Part shown: piece by piece, positions 16,338 to 24,749 of the stretch
Layout of the letters: every line of letters starts with the position of its first letter
Numbering within the stretch: the stretch's first letter is position 1
Assembly: GCF_000239815.1 (NCBI RefSeq)
Contig: NZ_CAFK01000044.1
Location: forward strand, 57,513 to 121,512
Direction of reading: 5' to 3'
From: Bradyrhizobium sp. STM 3843
GTDB taxonomy: Bacteria; Pseudomonadota; Alphaproteobacteria; Rhizobiales; Xanthobacteraceae
Length of the DNA stretch: 64,000 nucleotides
Notes under the pieces: generated by a model
The model's input: only the letters and a program-made list of their open reading frames with translations
What the model was told of the DNA's origin: nothing
Databases searched by the model: none
Made by a program: the position numbers and the translations under genes

Positions 16338-17266
16338 GACGCAGGCTGCCCCTCGAGCAGAGCTTCGATCTCGGCGCGGCGCGGCATCGACGGCGCCGTG
16401 CCCGGCCGCGTCACCGAGATGCCAGCAGTGGCCGAGCCGAAGCGCGCGGCCTCAAGCGGATCGGCGCCGCCGGCGAGCGCGGCGGCAAAGCCGCCGACAA
16501 AGGCGTCGCCGGCGCCAGTGGTCTCCACAACCTTTCCAGCAGCAAATGGCGGCACAGGCACCGAGCGATCCCGGGCATGAAACAATGCGCCACGTTCGCC
16601 GAGCGTGATCAGCGCGGTGCCGACGCCCTTGGCGAGCAGCGCATCGCCCGCACGACGCGCGGCAGCGAGATCGGAAACCGCGATGCCGGTCAGCCCCTCC
16701 GCCTCTGTCTCGTTCGGAACGACGTAATCGCAGAGTCTATAGAGCGCGTCATCGAACGGGATCGCTGGCGCGGGATTGAACACTGTGATGCTGCCGGCAT
16801 CGCGCGCGAGTGTCAGCGCATGCCGCGCCGCCTCGACCGGCTGCTCGAGCTGGGTGACGAACACCTTGCTGGCGCGGATCGCATCAGCCGCCGCGTCGAC
16901 ATCGGCCACGCAGATACCACCCGCGGCCCCCGGCACGATGATGATGGCGTTATCACCACGGGTCTCGTGCACATAGATGAAAGCCGCGCCTGTCGATGTC
17001 TCCACCTGCGTGACCCGCGGCACGATGCCCTCGGCGGCCCAGGTCTTCAGCGCGAGCTCGGCAAAGGTGTCCTTCCCGATCCTGGAGATGAAGCTGACGC
17101 CGGCGCCTGCCCGCGCCGCGGCGACGGCCTGGTTCGAGCCCTTGCCGCCCGGTCCGACCGCGAAACCCGAGCCGATCATGGTCTCGCCGATGGCAGGCAG
17201 CCGCGATGCGCGAAACGCCAGATCAGCAACGAACACGCCAAGAATGGCAACACCTGCCTGCGCCAT
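16334..17266 (-). CDS. Ribokinase-family sugar kinase, possible deoxyribokinase
   Basis: This 310-residue PfkB-fold kinase has the N-terminal glycine-rich substrate site (VGPGGKGSNQAVAAARAG) and the C-terminal catalytic signature VVETTGAGDAFVGGFAAAL with the base aspartate in G-A-G-D. In the family it phosphorylates the 5-hydroxyl of ribose or 2-deoxyribose using ATP. Cotranscription with deoxyribose-phosphate aldolase makes deoxyribose the best guess, giving the aldolase its substrate. ATG 17266 lies two bases after the preceding mutarotase stop and starts the fold directly. Upstream extension would run into the neighbouring gene. Confidence 0.88.
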   Translation of the reverse strand: MAQAGVAILGVFVADLAFRASRLPAIGETMIGSGFAVGPGGKGSNQAVAAARAGAGVSFISRIGKDTFAELALKTWAAEGIVPRVTQVETSTGAAFIYVHETRGDNAIIIVPGAAGGICVADVDAAADAIRASKVFVTQLEQPVEAARHALTLARDAGSITVFNPAPAIPFDDALYRLCDYVVPNETEAEGLTGIAVSDLAAARRAGDALLAKGVGTALITLGERGALFHARDRSVPVPPFAAGKVVETTGAGDAFVGGFAAALAGGADPLEAARFGSATAGISVTRPGTAPSMPRRAEIEALLEGQPAS

Positions 17267-17268
17267 GG

Positions 17269-17727
17269 TTACTGCGCTCCGTCCGGCGGGATCACGCCCT
17301 TGGTGAACAGGAAGCAGCCATAGAAGCGGCGCTCGCCGGTCGCGATCACGCAATAGGCGTTCTTGGCTTGCTCATAGAAGGCATGGCGCTCGACGCCGAC
17401 CAGCGGCCAGGACTTGCCCTCGGCGCGATCGATCACCGCCTGCACCTCCTGCTGCACCGGCGGCACCTCGGTCGGGTGACCGACGATCTCCATCCTGACA
17501 GCGGCGTCGTCGACGAAAGTGTCGAGCGGCAGCACCGAGAGCACCGCCTGGGTAGCGCGCGCCGCGCTGACATTATCGATACGCAGCAGCTCGCCGAACA
17601 CGGTCTGCCGCGCGATCGAATCGGCCGGGAAATTGGTGTCGCAGATGACCAGACGGTCGCCATGGCCCATCGCGCGCAGCGCATAGAGCACATCTGCATT
17701 GAGCAGCGGATCGATCGTTTTCAGCAT
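17269..17727 (-). CDS. RbsD/FucU-type sugar mutarotase
   Basis: This 152-residue protein of the RbsD/FucU family has the defining opening LLNADVLYALRAMGHGDRLVICDTNFPA, whose His-Gly-Asp segment lines the active site. The late K-N-A-Y-C-V-I-A-T-G-E-R-R-F-Y-G-C stretch is also diagnostic. These enzymes speed the interchange of sugar anomers or ring forms before kinase action (ribose for RbsD, fucose for FucU). Here it lies between the aldehyde dehydrogenase and ribokinase genes, so it probably prepares the transported pentose for phosphorylation. A GGGAGGG ribosome site precedes the ATG. Confidence 0.9.
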   Translation of the reverse strand: MLKTIDPLLNADVLYALRAMGHGDRLVICDTNFPADSIARQTVFGELLRIDNVSAARATQAVLSVLPLDTFVDDAAVRMEIVGHPTEVPPVQQEVQAVIDRAEGKSWPLVGVERHAFYEQAKNAYCVIATGERRFYGCFLFTKGVIPPDGAQ

Positions 17728-17788
17728 GGTCCCTCCCTTTTTTGATTGGCCAGGACCTTAACGGTCCCTGTGCCCTGTTGTCGCGTCG

Positions 17789-20173
17789 CTAATCGCCATA
17801 GGGAATCCAGATGTTCTTTACCTGCACCGCATGGTGCAGCAGGATCGGGCCCTCCGACGCCGCCGCATCGTACCAGTCCGTCAGCAGCCCGTGATCGACC
17901 AGTGTGCGCTTCAGATTGCCGACCGACAATCGCTCCGCCATGGCCGAGGCCTCCTTGGAACCGAACACCCAGAGCGCGTCAACATCGTCATGCTCGGCCA
18001 GTACCTTGACCAGCGCATCGCGCTTGCCTGTCACGATGTTGATCACGCCCGCCGGCACGTCCGATGTTTCCAGAACCTGATAGAGATCGGTCGCGACCAG
18101 CGGATGCCGCTCGCTCGGAACCACGACGACGCGGTTGCCCATCGCTATCAGCGGCGCAACCAGGCTGATGAGCGCGAGCAGCGGCGCCTCGTCGGGACAG
18201 GCGACGCCGACTACCCCGATCGGCTCGTGCATGGCGAGCGCGACGCCGCGCAGCGGCGGCGTGTGCACCGCACCTTCATATTTGTCGGCCCACGCACCAT
18301 AACTGAACAGGCGCGAGACGGCAGCATCGACCTCCGCTTTGGCTTTGGCAGCCGTCAGTCCCGTCATCGCCGCGATGCGGGCGGCAAATTCGTCGCCGCG
18401 CGCGGACAGGTTCTCGGCGAGATAATACAGGATCTGGGCGCGGTTGTGGGTGGTTGCCCGGCCCCACCCCTCGGCCGCACGCGCCGCCGCCACGGCATTG
18501 CGGATGTCCTTGCGGTTGCCGTCGCCGACCTCGCCAAGATGCTTGCCCTTCGGTGACAGCACCGCGCGCGAATAGTTGCCGTCGGGCCGAACCTGCTTGC
18601 CGCCGATGAACAGTTTTGGCGTGCGGTCGATCGTCGGCAGCGCGAAACCCGCATGCTCGTCTGTCTCAGTCACCGCGGGCTGCACAGCGCGCGGCTTCCG
18701 CCCGCTCCATACGACCGGCTTGAGATATTCGGTGATACCCTCGCGGCCACCTTCCCGGCCAAAGCCGGACTCGCGATAACCGCCGAAGCCGACGCCGGCG
18801 TCGAACAGGTTGGTGGCGTTGATCCAGACCACGCCGGCCAGGAGCTTCGGCGCGATATCGAGCGCGCGGCCGATGGTCTCGCTCCACACGCTGGCCGCCA
18901 GGCCATAGCGCGTATTGTTGGCGAGCATCACGGCCTCGTCCGGGGTACGGAACGTCATCGCCACCAGCACCGGGCCGAAGATTTCCTCGATCGCGACCGT
19001 GGAGGACGGCTGAACGTCCCAGAGCAAGGTCGGCGGATAGAAGCAGCCGTGCTGCGGCAGCTCGCCGGGCGCCTGGTATTTCTGCGCGCCCTCCTTCACG
19101 CCGGTCTCGACCAGCGATGCGATGCGGTCGAGCTGAACCGGATCGACGATCGCGCCCATGTCGATCGCCTTGTCGAGTGGCGGCCCGACCCGCAATGTCT
19201 CCATCCGCCGCAGCAGGCGCTGGCGGAAGTTTTCGGCGATCCCCTCCTGGACGAGCAGCAGCGAGCCGGCGCAGCACACTTGGCCCTGATTGAAGAAGAT
19301 GGCGTCGACCACGCCTTCCACCGCGGCATCGAGGTCGGCATCCTCGAACACGATGAAGGGCGACTTGCCGCCGAGCTCCAGGGTTAGCGACTTGCCAGAA
19401 CCGGCCGTGGCCTGCCGGATCAACCGCCCGACCTCGGTCGATCCGGTGAAGGCGATCTTGTCGATCCCATCGTGATCGACCAGCGCGGCCCCTGTTGCGC
19501 CGTCGCCGGTGACGACATTGAGCACGCCCGCCGGCAGGCCGGCCTGCGCGGCCAGCTCAGCAAACAGAAGCGCGGTGAGCGAGGTGAATTCGGCGGGCTT
19601 CAGCACCACCGTGTTGCCCATCGCCAGCGCCGGCGCGAGCTTCCAGGCCAGCATCAGCAGCGGAAAATTCCACGGAATGATCTGACCGATGACGCCGAGC
19701 GGCGCGTAGTCCGCGAACTCGCGCTCCTGAAGCTGGGCCCAGCCGGCATGATGCAGGAAGTGCCGTGCCGCGAGCGGAATGTCGAGGTCGCGCGTTTCGC
19801 GCAGCGGCTTGCCGTTGTCGATCGCCTCCAGGACCGCGAACAACCGCGCATGACGCTGCAGCATCCGCGCCAGAGCATAGAGATGCCTGGCACGGCCATG
19901 ACCCCCGAGCCTCAACCATTGCGGCTGCACCTTCCGCGCCGCGATCACAGCCGCATCGATATCCGCAGCGGAGCCATGCGCGAGCTTCGCCAGCACTTTG
20001 CCGGTGGCCGGCTCCGAGGTCGCGAAGTGCTTGCCATCCGCGGGCGCTGCGAAGGCGCCATTGATGAAATGGCCGAAGCTTGCGCCGTGTCGCGCAAGCC
20101 ACGCCCGCGCCTCCGTATCCGCCTCCGGCGCCGGACCGTATTCCATCGTCTCGTAATATTGCGCGACGCTCAC
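17789..20173 (-). CDS. Tandem-domain aldehyde dehydrogenase (ALDH16-like)
   Basis: This 794-residue enzyme holds two ALDH domains in one chain. The first (about 35-500) is intact: N169 in P-W-N-F-P, G-S-T-E-V-G, catalytic E266 in E-L-G-G-K, and nucleophile C300 in F-N-Q-G-Q-V-C. The second (about 520-790) keeps the fold (PIGVVGVACPDEAPLLALIS, INIVTGKRDALVKVLAEHDDV) but has no G-Q-x-C cysteine and no E-L-G-G-K, so it should be inactive. An active first and dead second domain is the layout of ALDH16. Ten bases downstream of deoC, it probably oxidises the acetaldehyde released by the aldolase to acetate with NAD. The start is GTG 20173 with GAGGA upstream. The frame is continuous, not two fused reads. 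Confidence 0.9.
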   Translation of the reverse strand: MSVAQYYETMEYGPAPEADTEARAWLARHGASFGHFINGAFAAPADGKHFATSEPATGKVLAKLAHGSAADIDAAVIAARKVQPQWLRLGGHGRARHLYALARMLQRHARLFAVLEAIDNGKPLRETRDLDIPLAARHFLHHAGWAQLQEREFADYAPLGVIGQIIPWNFPLLMLAWKLAPALAMGNTVVLKPAEFTSLTALLFAELAAQAGLPAGVLNVVTGDGATGAALVDHDGIDKIAFTGSTEVGRLIRQATAGSGKSLTLELGGKSPFIVFEDADLDAAVEGVVDAIFFNQGQVCCAGSLLLVQEGIAENFRQRLLRRMETLRVGPPLDKAIDMGAIVDPVQLDRIASLVETGVKEGAQKYQAPGELPQHGCFYPPTLLWDVQPSSTVAIEEIFGPVLVAMTFRTPDEAVMLANNTRYGLAASVWSETIGRALDIAPKLLAGVVWINATNLFDAGVGFGGYRESGFGREGGREGITEYLKPVVWSGRKPRAVQPAVTETDEHAGFALPTIDRTPKLFIGGKQVRPDGNYSRAVLSPKGKHLGEVGDGNRKDIRNAVAAARAAEGWGRATTHNRAQILYYLAENLSARGDEFAARIAAMTGLTAAKAKAEVDAAVSRLFSYGAWADKYEGAVHTPPLRGVALAMHEPIGVVGVACPDEAPLLALISLVAPLIAMGNRVVVVPSERHPLVATDLYQVLETSDVPAGVINIVTGKRDALVKVLAEHDDVDALWVFGSKEASAMAERLSVGNLKRTLVDHGLLTDWYDAAASEGPILLHHAVQVKNIWIPYGD

Positions 20174-20183
20174 GGCCTTGTCC

Positions 20184-21215
20184 TCATGCCACGGGATGAC
20201 GATTGAAGGCCGAGTAGCGACCGGTGACGTGATGCTCGAGCTGGCGCTCGATGTCGGCGAGCAGGCTCGACGCGCCGATGCGGAACAGCGACGGCTCCAG
20301 CCACTCGCGTCCCAGTTCCTCCTTCATCAGGATCTGATAATTGAGCACGTCCTTTGCGGTCGAGATGCCGCCGGCCGGCTTGAAACCGATCTTGTAACCG
20401 GTGCGGTCCTGATAGCTACGGATCATCCGCAGCATCACCAGCGACACCGGAAGCGTCGCGTTGACGCCCTCCTTGCCGGTGGAGGTCTTGATGAAATCGG
20501 CACCCGCCATCATGCAGACCATCGAGGCCCTGGCGACATTCCGCAATGTCTTCAGATCGCCGGTGGCGAGGATCGTCTTCAGATGTGCGTGACCGCAGGC
20601 CGCGCGAAAATCCTTCACCTCCTGATAAAGCGCGCGCCAGTCGCCGGTCAGCACGTGCTCACGGGTGATCACGATGTCGATCTCCTCGGCGCCATCCTGC
20701 ACCGAAGCCTCGATCTCCCTGAGCTTGACGTTATGCGGCACGAGGCCGGCCGGAAAGCCGGTGGAAACGGCGGCGACCGGAATGCCGGAGCCGTCCAGCG
20801 CCTCGACCGCAGCCGCGACGAAGCGGTGATAGACGCAGATCGCGCCGGTATGCAGCTTGCGGCCGGCGAAGCCCAGCGCGTCGAGAATATCTGCGCGCAC
20901 CGGCTGCCTGGCCTTGGCGCAGAGCCGCCGGACGCGGCCGGCTGTGTCGTCGCCATTGAGCGTCGTCAGATCGATGCAGGTGATAGCCTTCAACAGCCAC
21001 GCTGCCTGCGCCTCGTTCTTGACCGTGCGCCGGCCCGGCAGGCTGGCGACGCGGCGCTCGGCCGCTGACAGATTGATCCTGATCTCGTCGACCCAATCCA
21101 GCTCGAGCGCGCAGCCCGCATTGCGCGCGACCGCGGCGGCCTCGATCGCGACCGGCCGCTCCCGTCCGCGCAACGGGACGCGGGATGGCTCCGGTATCGA
21201 CGCACTCTGCGACAT
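20184..21215 (-). CDS. deoC: Deoxyribose-phosphate aldolase
   Basis: This class I aldolase has 343 residues and splits 2-deoxyribose-5-phosphate into glyceraldehyde-3-phosphate and acetaldehyde. The Schiff-base lysine is K243 in F-I-K-T-S-T-G-K, followed by K248. The upstream strand L-K-T-I-L-A-T-G (K213) and the early C-I-D-L-T-T-L are typical of the long DeoC group (about 330 residues, against 259 in E. coli). ATG 21215 is preferred. The frame is open further upstream, but that stretch contains the operator and a hydrophobic sequence unlike the family. It is the first gene of the eight-gene minus-strand operon and faces a DeoR regulator. Confidence 0.93.
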   Translation of the reverse strand: MSQSASIPEPSRVPLRGRERPVAIEAAAVARNAGCALELDWVDEIRINLSAAERRVASLPGRRTVKNEAQAAWLLKAITCIDLTTLNGDDTAGRVRRLCAKARQPVRADILDALGFAGRKLHTGAICVYHRFVAAAVEALDGSGIPVAAVSTGFPAGLVPHNVKLREIEASVQDGAEEIDIVITREHVLTGDWRALYQEVKDFRAACGHAHLKTILATGDLKTLRNVARASMVCMMAGADFIKTSTGKEGVNATLPVSLVMLRMIRSYQDRTGYKIGFKPAGGISTAKDVLNYQILMKEELGREWLEPSLFRIGASSLLADIERQLEHHVTGRYSAFNRHPVA

Positions 21216-21376
21216 CGCGAAAGCCGCCGTGGCCACTAGCAAAACGACAGGCGCGGCCGTCGCGCCGGCTGTTTGGATCGTAACATTGGCATCCTCCCAG
21301 AGCCCGGCTGCGCAGCTACCCACGCTCACGGGCCGGCGATTGACGTCCCGCCGTTGTTATATTCGCAACGTATTCA

Positions 21377-21392
21377 TGTTTGAATTCTCACA
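21377..21392. promoter_or_regulatory. Candidate DeoR operator
   Basis: The 16-bp near-palindrome TGTTTGAATTCTCACA lies in the gap between the divergent deoC and deoR genes. It matches the E. coli DeoR operator as I remember it (TGTTAGAATTCTAACA) at 14 of 16 positions. Smaller overlapping inverted repeats surround it: ATTCA-4-TGAAT at 21372-21385 and TCACA-3-TGTGA at 21388-21400. It is about 165 bp upstream of the deoC ATG and 50 bp before the regulator start, so it could control both directions. Confidence 0.6.
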
Positions 21393-21440
21393 TCGTGTGA
21401 CGCTATTGTCAACCGGGAGAGCGCAAGGCTATTGAACGGT

Positions 21441-22241
21441 ATGGTCGACATTCCCCCCAGCGCTGCGGGCCAACCCGACGCGCGCACCCAACGCCTGCAG
21501 CGGCTTCGGCGCGCTATCGCCGAGAACGGCGCGATCCATTTGAAGGACGCAGCCCAGCTGTTGAACGTCTCGGAGATGACGGTGCGGCGCGATCTGGCCA
21601 CCGCCGATGCCGCGCTGGTCTGCCTTGGCGGCCACGTCGTGAATGCGACCGCACCGAGCGCGGTGAAATACACGATCGAGCAGGAGATCGATCAGCACAC
21701 CCAGGACAAGCGGCTCGCCTGCCGGGCCGCTGCGGCACTGCTGCAGGCTGGCGATACGGTCTTCATCGACTGCGGCACCACGATGCAGTCGCTCGCAGAG
21801 TGCTTGCCCGATGACCTGCCGTTATCGGTGATCTGCTACTCGATGAACGTCGCTGCGATCATGACGCAACGGCCGAGGACGCAAGTGATGCTGATGGGAG
21901 GCCTGTATCACCCCTCCTCCCAATCCTTTTCTTCCGACGAGGGCCTCGCCTATCTGCGCAAGCTCGGCATCAACAAGGCCTTCATCTCGGCCGGCGGTGT
22001 CCACGCGGTTCGCGGCGCGAGCTGCTCGAACTTTCATGAGACGGCGATCAAGCAGGCGGCCATCGCAACGGCGGTCGAAAGCATTCTGGTGGTCGATGCG
22101 AGCAAGCTCGACAGCCTGAAGCCGGCCTTTTTCGCCGAGCTCGAGTCGTTCTCCAGAATCATTGTTGGCGGCGCCGTGCCGCGCGAACACCGCAAGCCGT
22201 TCAAGCATCTCCCGCTCGAATATGCGACCAAGACCGGCTGA
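21441..22241 (+). CDS. DeoR-family transcriptional regulator
   Basis: This 266-residue regulator has the N-terminal DeoR helix-turn-helix (RLRRAIAENGAIHLKDAAQLL, then N-V-S-E-M-T-V-R-R-D-L) and the C-terminal sugar-phosphate-binding domain with D-T-V-F-I-D-C-G-T-T and V-V-D-A-S-K. Family members respond to phosphorylated sugars; E. coli DeoR responds to deoxyribose-5-phosphate. Divergent placement from deoC and a DeoR-like operator between them suggest it represses the operon until that intermediate accumulates. ATG 21441 is used; a TTG at 21432, three codons earlier, has an AAGG closer to it and is possible. Confidence 0.9.
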   Translation: MVDIPPSAAGQPDARTQRLQRLRRAIAENGAIHLKDAAQLLNVSEMTVRRDLATADAALVCLGGHVVNATAPSAVKYTIEQEIDQHTQDKRLACRAAAALLQAGDTVFIDCGTTMQSLAECLPDDLPLSVICYSMNVAAIMTQRPRTQVMLMGGLYHPSSQSFSSDEGLAYLRKLGINKAFISAGGVHAVRGASCSNFHETAIKQAAIATAVESILVVDASKLDSLKPAFFAELESFSRIIVGGAVPREHRKPFKHLPLEYATKTG

Positions 22242-22286
22242 CGATGGCGCTTCAAAAGCAAGGCAAGCGCAAGACAATGGCTGCGA

Positions 22287-23006
22287 TCAGACCGCGCAGT
22301 AGCGGTCCTGGATGTCCTTGTCCGCGAGCAGCGCCGCGGCACTGCTTTCATAGACCATCTCGCCCTGGTCGATGATCACGGCGCGATCGGCCAGCCGTAG
22401 AGCCCATTCGACATTCTGCTCTACGAGCAGCAGCGTCGTGCCCTGGTCGCGCAGCTTTCGAAACAGCACGCCCATCTCCTCAACCAGCACCGGCATGATG
22501 CCTTCCGAGGGCTCGTCGAGCAGGATCATCTTCGGTTTCGCGATCAGCGCACGGGCAATCGCCAGCATCTGCTGCTCGCCGCCGGAGAGCGTCACGCCTT
22601 CCTGATCGAGACGCTCCTTCAGGCGCGGAAAGGTTTCCGCGATCTCGTCGATCGCCGTGCGCTCCTTGATGCCGCTTCCAGCCGCGACCAGACCAAGCCG
22701 CAGGTTCTCGCGCACGGAGAGCCCAGGCACGATCCGCCGCTCCTCGGGCACATAGGCGAGGCCCAGATGGTAGCGCCGATGGGCGCGAAGCGGCAGCAGG
22801 TCCCTGCCCGCAAACCGCATCCGTCCCGTCGCCCGCGGCATCAAGCCCATCACCGCCCGCAACGTCGTGGTCTTGCCGGCACCATTACGACCGACCAGCG
22901 CCAGCACCTCGCCCGCCTTCACGTCAACGGAGATCCCATGAAGGACGTGGCTGGCGCCATACCAGGCATGAAGATCTCGGATTTCGAGCAGCGCAGTTTC
23001 AGCCAT
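22287..23006 (-). CDS. Liv-type ABC importer ATPase, LivF-like
   Basis: This 239-residue ATPase has Walker A GRNGAGKTT, signature L-S-G-G-E-Q-Q-M-L-A-I-A-R-A-L, Walker B I-L-L-D-E-P-S-E-G and a downstream V-E-Q-N in place of the usual H-loop context. These are the hallmarks of LivF. It pairs with the LivG-like ATPase whose gene ends inside it: ATG 23006 lies eight bases before the upstream stop, and a GTG at 23015 is an alternative. It is the last gene of the Mo-hydroxylase/Liv operon and is convergent with the DeoR gene. Confidence 0.92.
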   Translation of the reverse strand: MAETALLEIRDLHAWYGASHVLHGISVDVKAGEVLALVGRNGAGKTTTLRAVMGLMPRATGRMRFAGRDLLPLRAHRRYHLGLAYVPEERRIVPGLSVRENLRLGLVAAGSGIKERTAIDEIAETFPRLKERLDQEGVTLSGGEQQMLAIARALIAKPKMILLDEPSEGIMPVLVEEMGVLFRKLRDQGTTLLLVEQNVEWALRLADRAVIIDQGEMVYESSAAALLADKDIQDRYCAV

Positions 23007-23754
23007 AGCCTTCACTCTGTCCGAGATAGACCCGCCGAACCTCCGGGTTGCTCCTGATCTCGTCCGGCGCTCCGTCTGCCAGCAAGCGGCCGTGATGCAG
23101 CACGAGAATGCGCCTGCTCAGACCGAGCACCATCTTCATCTTGTGCTCGACCAGCAGAATCGTGCGCCGGTCGGCGAGCCGCTCCAAGAGCGCCACCATA
23201 TCCTTGGTCTCCTCCGGTCCCATGCCGGCGGTCGGCTCGTCGAGCAGCAACAGCTCGGGCTCGGACACCAGCGCGATCGCGATCTCCAGCGCGCGCTGCT
23301 GGCCATGGGCGAGGAATTTTGCCAGCTCGCCGCGCCGGTCGAGCAGCCCGACGGCATGGAGCGCAGTGTCGGCGCGCGCACCCAATTCGGCAAGACGCGC
23401 GCGGTTGCGCCACACATCGTACCTCACACTCAGCGCCTGCGCCGCGACGCGGACGTTCTCATGCACCGTCAGGTCGGGAAAGATGTTGGTGATCTGGTAG
23501 GAGCGCGAGATGCCCCGATGCACGAAGCGGTGCTGCGGCAGCCCGTTCAACTCGCAGCCCTTGAAATGCAGCGTGCCGGAGCTCGGCGACAGCGCGCCGG
23601 ACAGGATGTTGAAGAAGGTGCTCTTGCCGGCACCGTTCGGCCCGATGATCGAAGTCAGCTGACCCGCCTCGAACGACACCGTGATGCCCTCGAGCGCGAC
23701 GAAGCCGCCGAAGCGCTTGCCAATCCCTTCGGCACGCAGCAGCTCGCCGCTCAT
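22999..23754 (-). CDS. Liv-type ABC importer ATPase, LivG-like
   Basis: This 251-residue ATPase has Walker A GPNGAGKST, the variant signature L-A-H-G-Q-Q-R-A-L-E-I-A common in LivG, Walker B L-L-L-D-E-P-T-A-G-M and V-E-H-K-M. The acidic start SGELLRAEGIGKRFGG leads straight into the fold, supporting ATG 23754. That ATG overlaps the LivM stop by four bases. It forms the ATPase heterodimer with LivF for uptake of an amide-, acid- or ring-type substrate. Confidence 0.92.
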   Translation of the reverse strand: MSGELLRAEGIGKRFGGFVALEGITVSFEAGQLTSIIGPNGAGKSTFFNILSGALSPSSGTLHFKGCELNGLPQHRFVHRGISRSYQITNIFPDLTVHENVRVAAQALSVRYDVWRNRARLAELGARADTALHAVGLLDRRGELAKFLAHGQQRALEIAIALVSEPELLLLDEPTAGMGPEETKDMVALLERLADRRTILLVEHKMKMVLGLSRRILVLHHGRLLADGAPDEIRSNPEVRRVYLGQSEGYG

Positions 23755-24749
23755 CGTCGCGGCCTTGCGATGGGCAGGGTTTCCAGCAACGTGCCCCAGA
23801 TGCCCTTCGGTAGGAACAGCACGAACAGGATGAAGATCGCGCCGACGAAGATCTGCCAATGCGGAGTCCACAACGAGATGACGTCCTCCAGGATCAGGAA
23901 CGCCGCCGCGCCCACGAACGGACCGAAGAAGCTGCGCGCCCCGCCCAACAGCACCATCATCACGATCATGCCTGAGGTCTGGTAGTGCAGGATGTCGAGC
24001 GGCACGATCGACAGATGCAACGCCAGCATGCAGCCGCCGAGCGCCGAGATCGATCCCGACAACATGAACACGAGCAGCTTGCTGCGCTCGACGTCGTAGC
24101 CGCAGGCCCGGGCGCGCTGCTCGTTCTCGCGAATGGCCTCGATCACCGCCCCGAACGGCGAGTTCAAGATCCGCGACTGGAACCACAGCGCCGCCGCCGC
24201 GAACACCATCAGGACGTAGTATTTGTTGAGCGGATCGAGGAAATTGATCTGCAGGCCGAACAGGCTGATGCGATCGACCGTGAAGCCGCGCAACCCGTTC
24301 TCGCCGCCGGTGAAAGAGGACGCCTGCAGCGCCACGTAGTAGACGAGCTGCGCCAGCGCCAGCGTCACCATCGAGAAGTAGATGCCCCGGGTTCGGGTCG
24401 AGATCACGCCGATGACGGCGGCGAGAATGGTGCTGACCACGACGGCGGATGCAACCGCTGCGAACCACGGCATGCCATAACGGCCGATGGCAATGCCGGT
24501 GACATAGGCGCCGCAACCGAAGAACGCGGCCTGGCCGAACGACAGCAGGCCAGTATAGCCGAACAGGAGATTGTAGCCCATCACCACGACGCCGTAGATC
24601 AGGACGTTGACCGCCAGCGCCTGCGAGGGCAGCAGCCACGGCAACGCGATCAGGATCGCGATTGACAGGAGAACACGCTGGTCCCCGAACCGGTCGAGCG
24701 CCCCGAACACCGATTTTGTGGCCGCGGCGCGATTGGATTGCGCGGTCAC
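23751..24749 (-). CDS. Liv-type ABC importer permease, LivM-like
   Basis: This 332-residue membrane permease has eight to ten hydrophobic helices. Typical LivM landmarks are GYNLLFGYTGLLSFGQAAFFG early on, then G-R-A/S-x-AIRENEQRARACGYDV (the ATPase-contact loop) and F-L-P-K-G-I-W-G near the end. It overlaps livH upstream and livG downstream by four bases each. It is one half of the channel of the importer in this operon. Confidence 0.92.
   Translation of the reverse strand: MTAQSNRAAATKSVFGALDRFGDQRVLLSIAILIALPWLLPSQALAVNVLIYGVVVMGYNLLFGYTGLLSFGQAAFFGCGAYVTGIAIGRYGMPWFAAVASAVVVSTILAAVIGVISTRTRGIYFSMVTLALAQLVYYVALQASSFTGGENGLRGFTVDRISLFGLQINFLDPLNKYYVLMVFAAAALWFQSRILNSPFGAVIEAIRENEQRARACGYDVERSKLLVFMLSGSISALGGCMLALHLSIVPLDILHYQTSGMIVMMVLLGGARSFFGPFVGAAAFLILEDVISLWTPHWQIFVGAIFILFVLFLPKGIWGTLLETLPIARPRR

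Noticed and set aside
17789..20173. The 794-residue aldehyde dehydrogenase as two genes joined by a sequencing error
   Set aside because: The frame is continuous. The second domain lacks catalytic residues throughout, as in ALDH16, which would not follow from joining two active genes.
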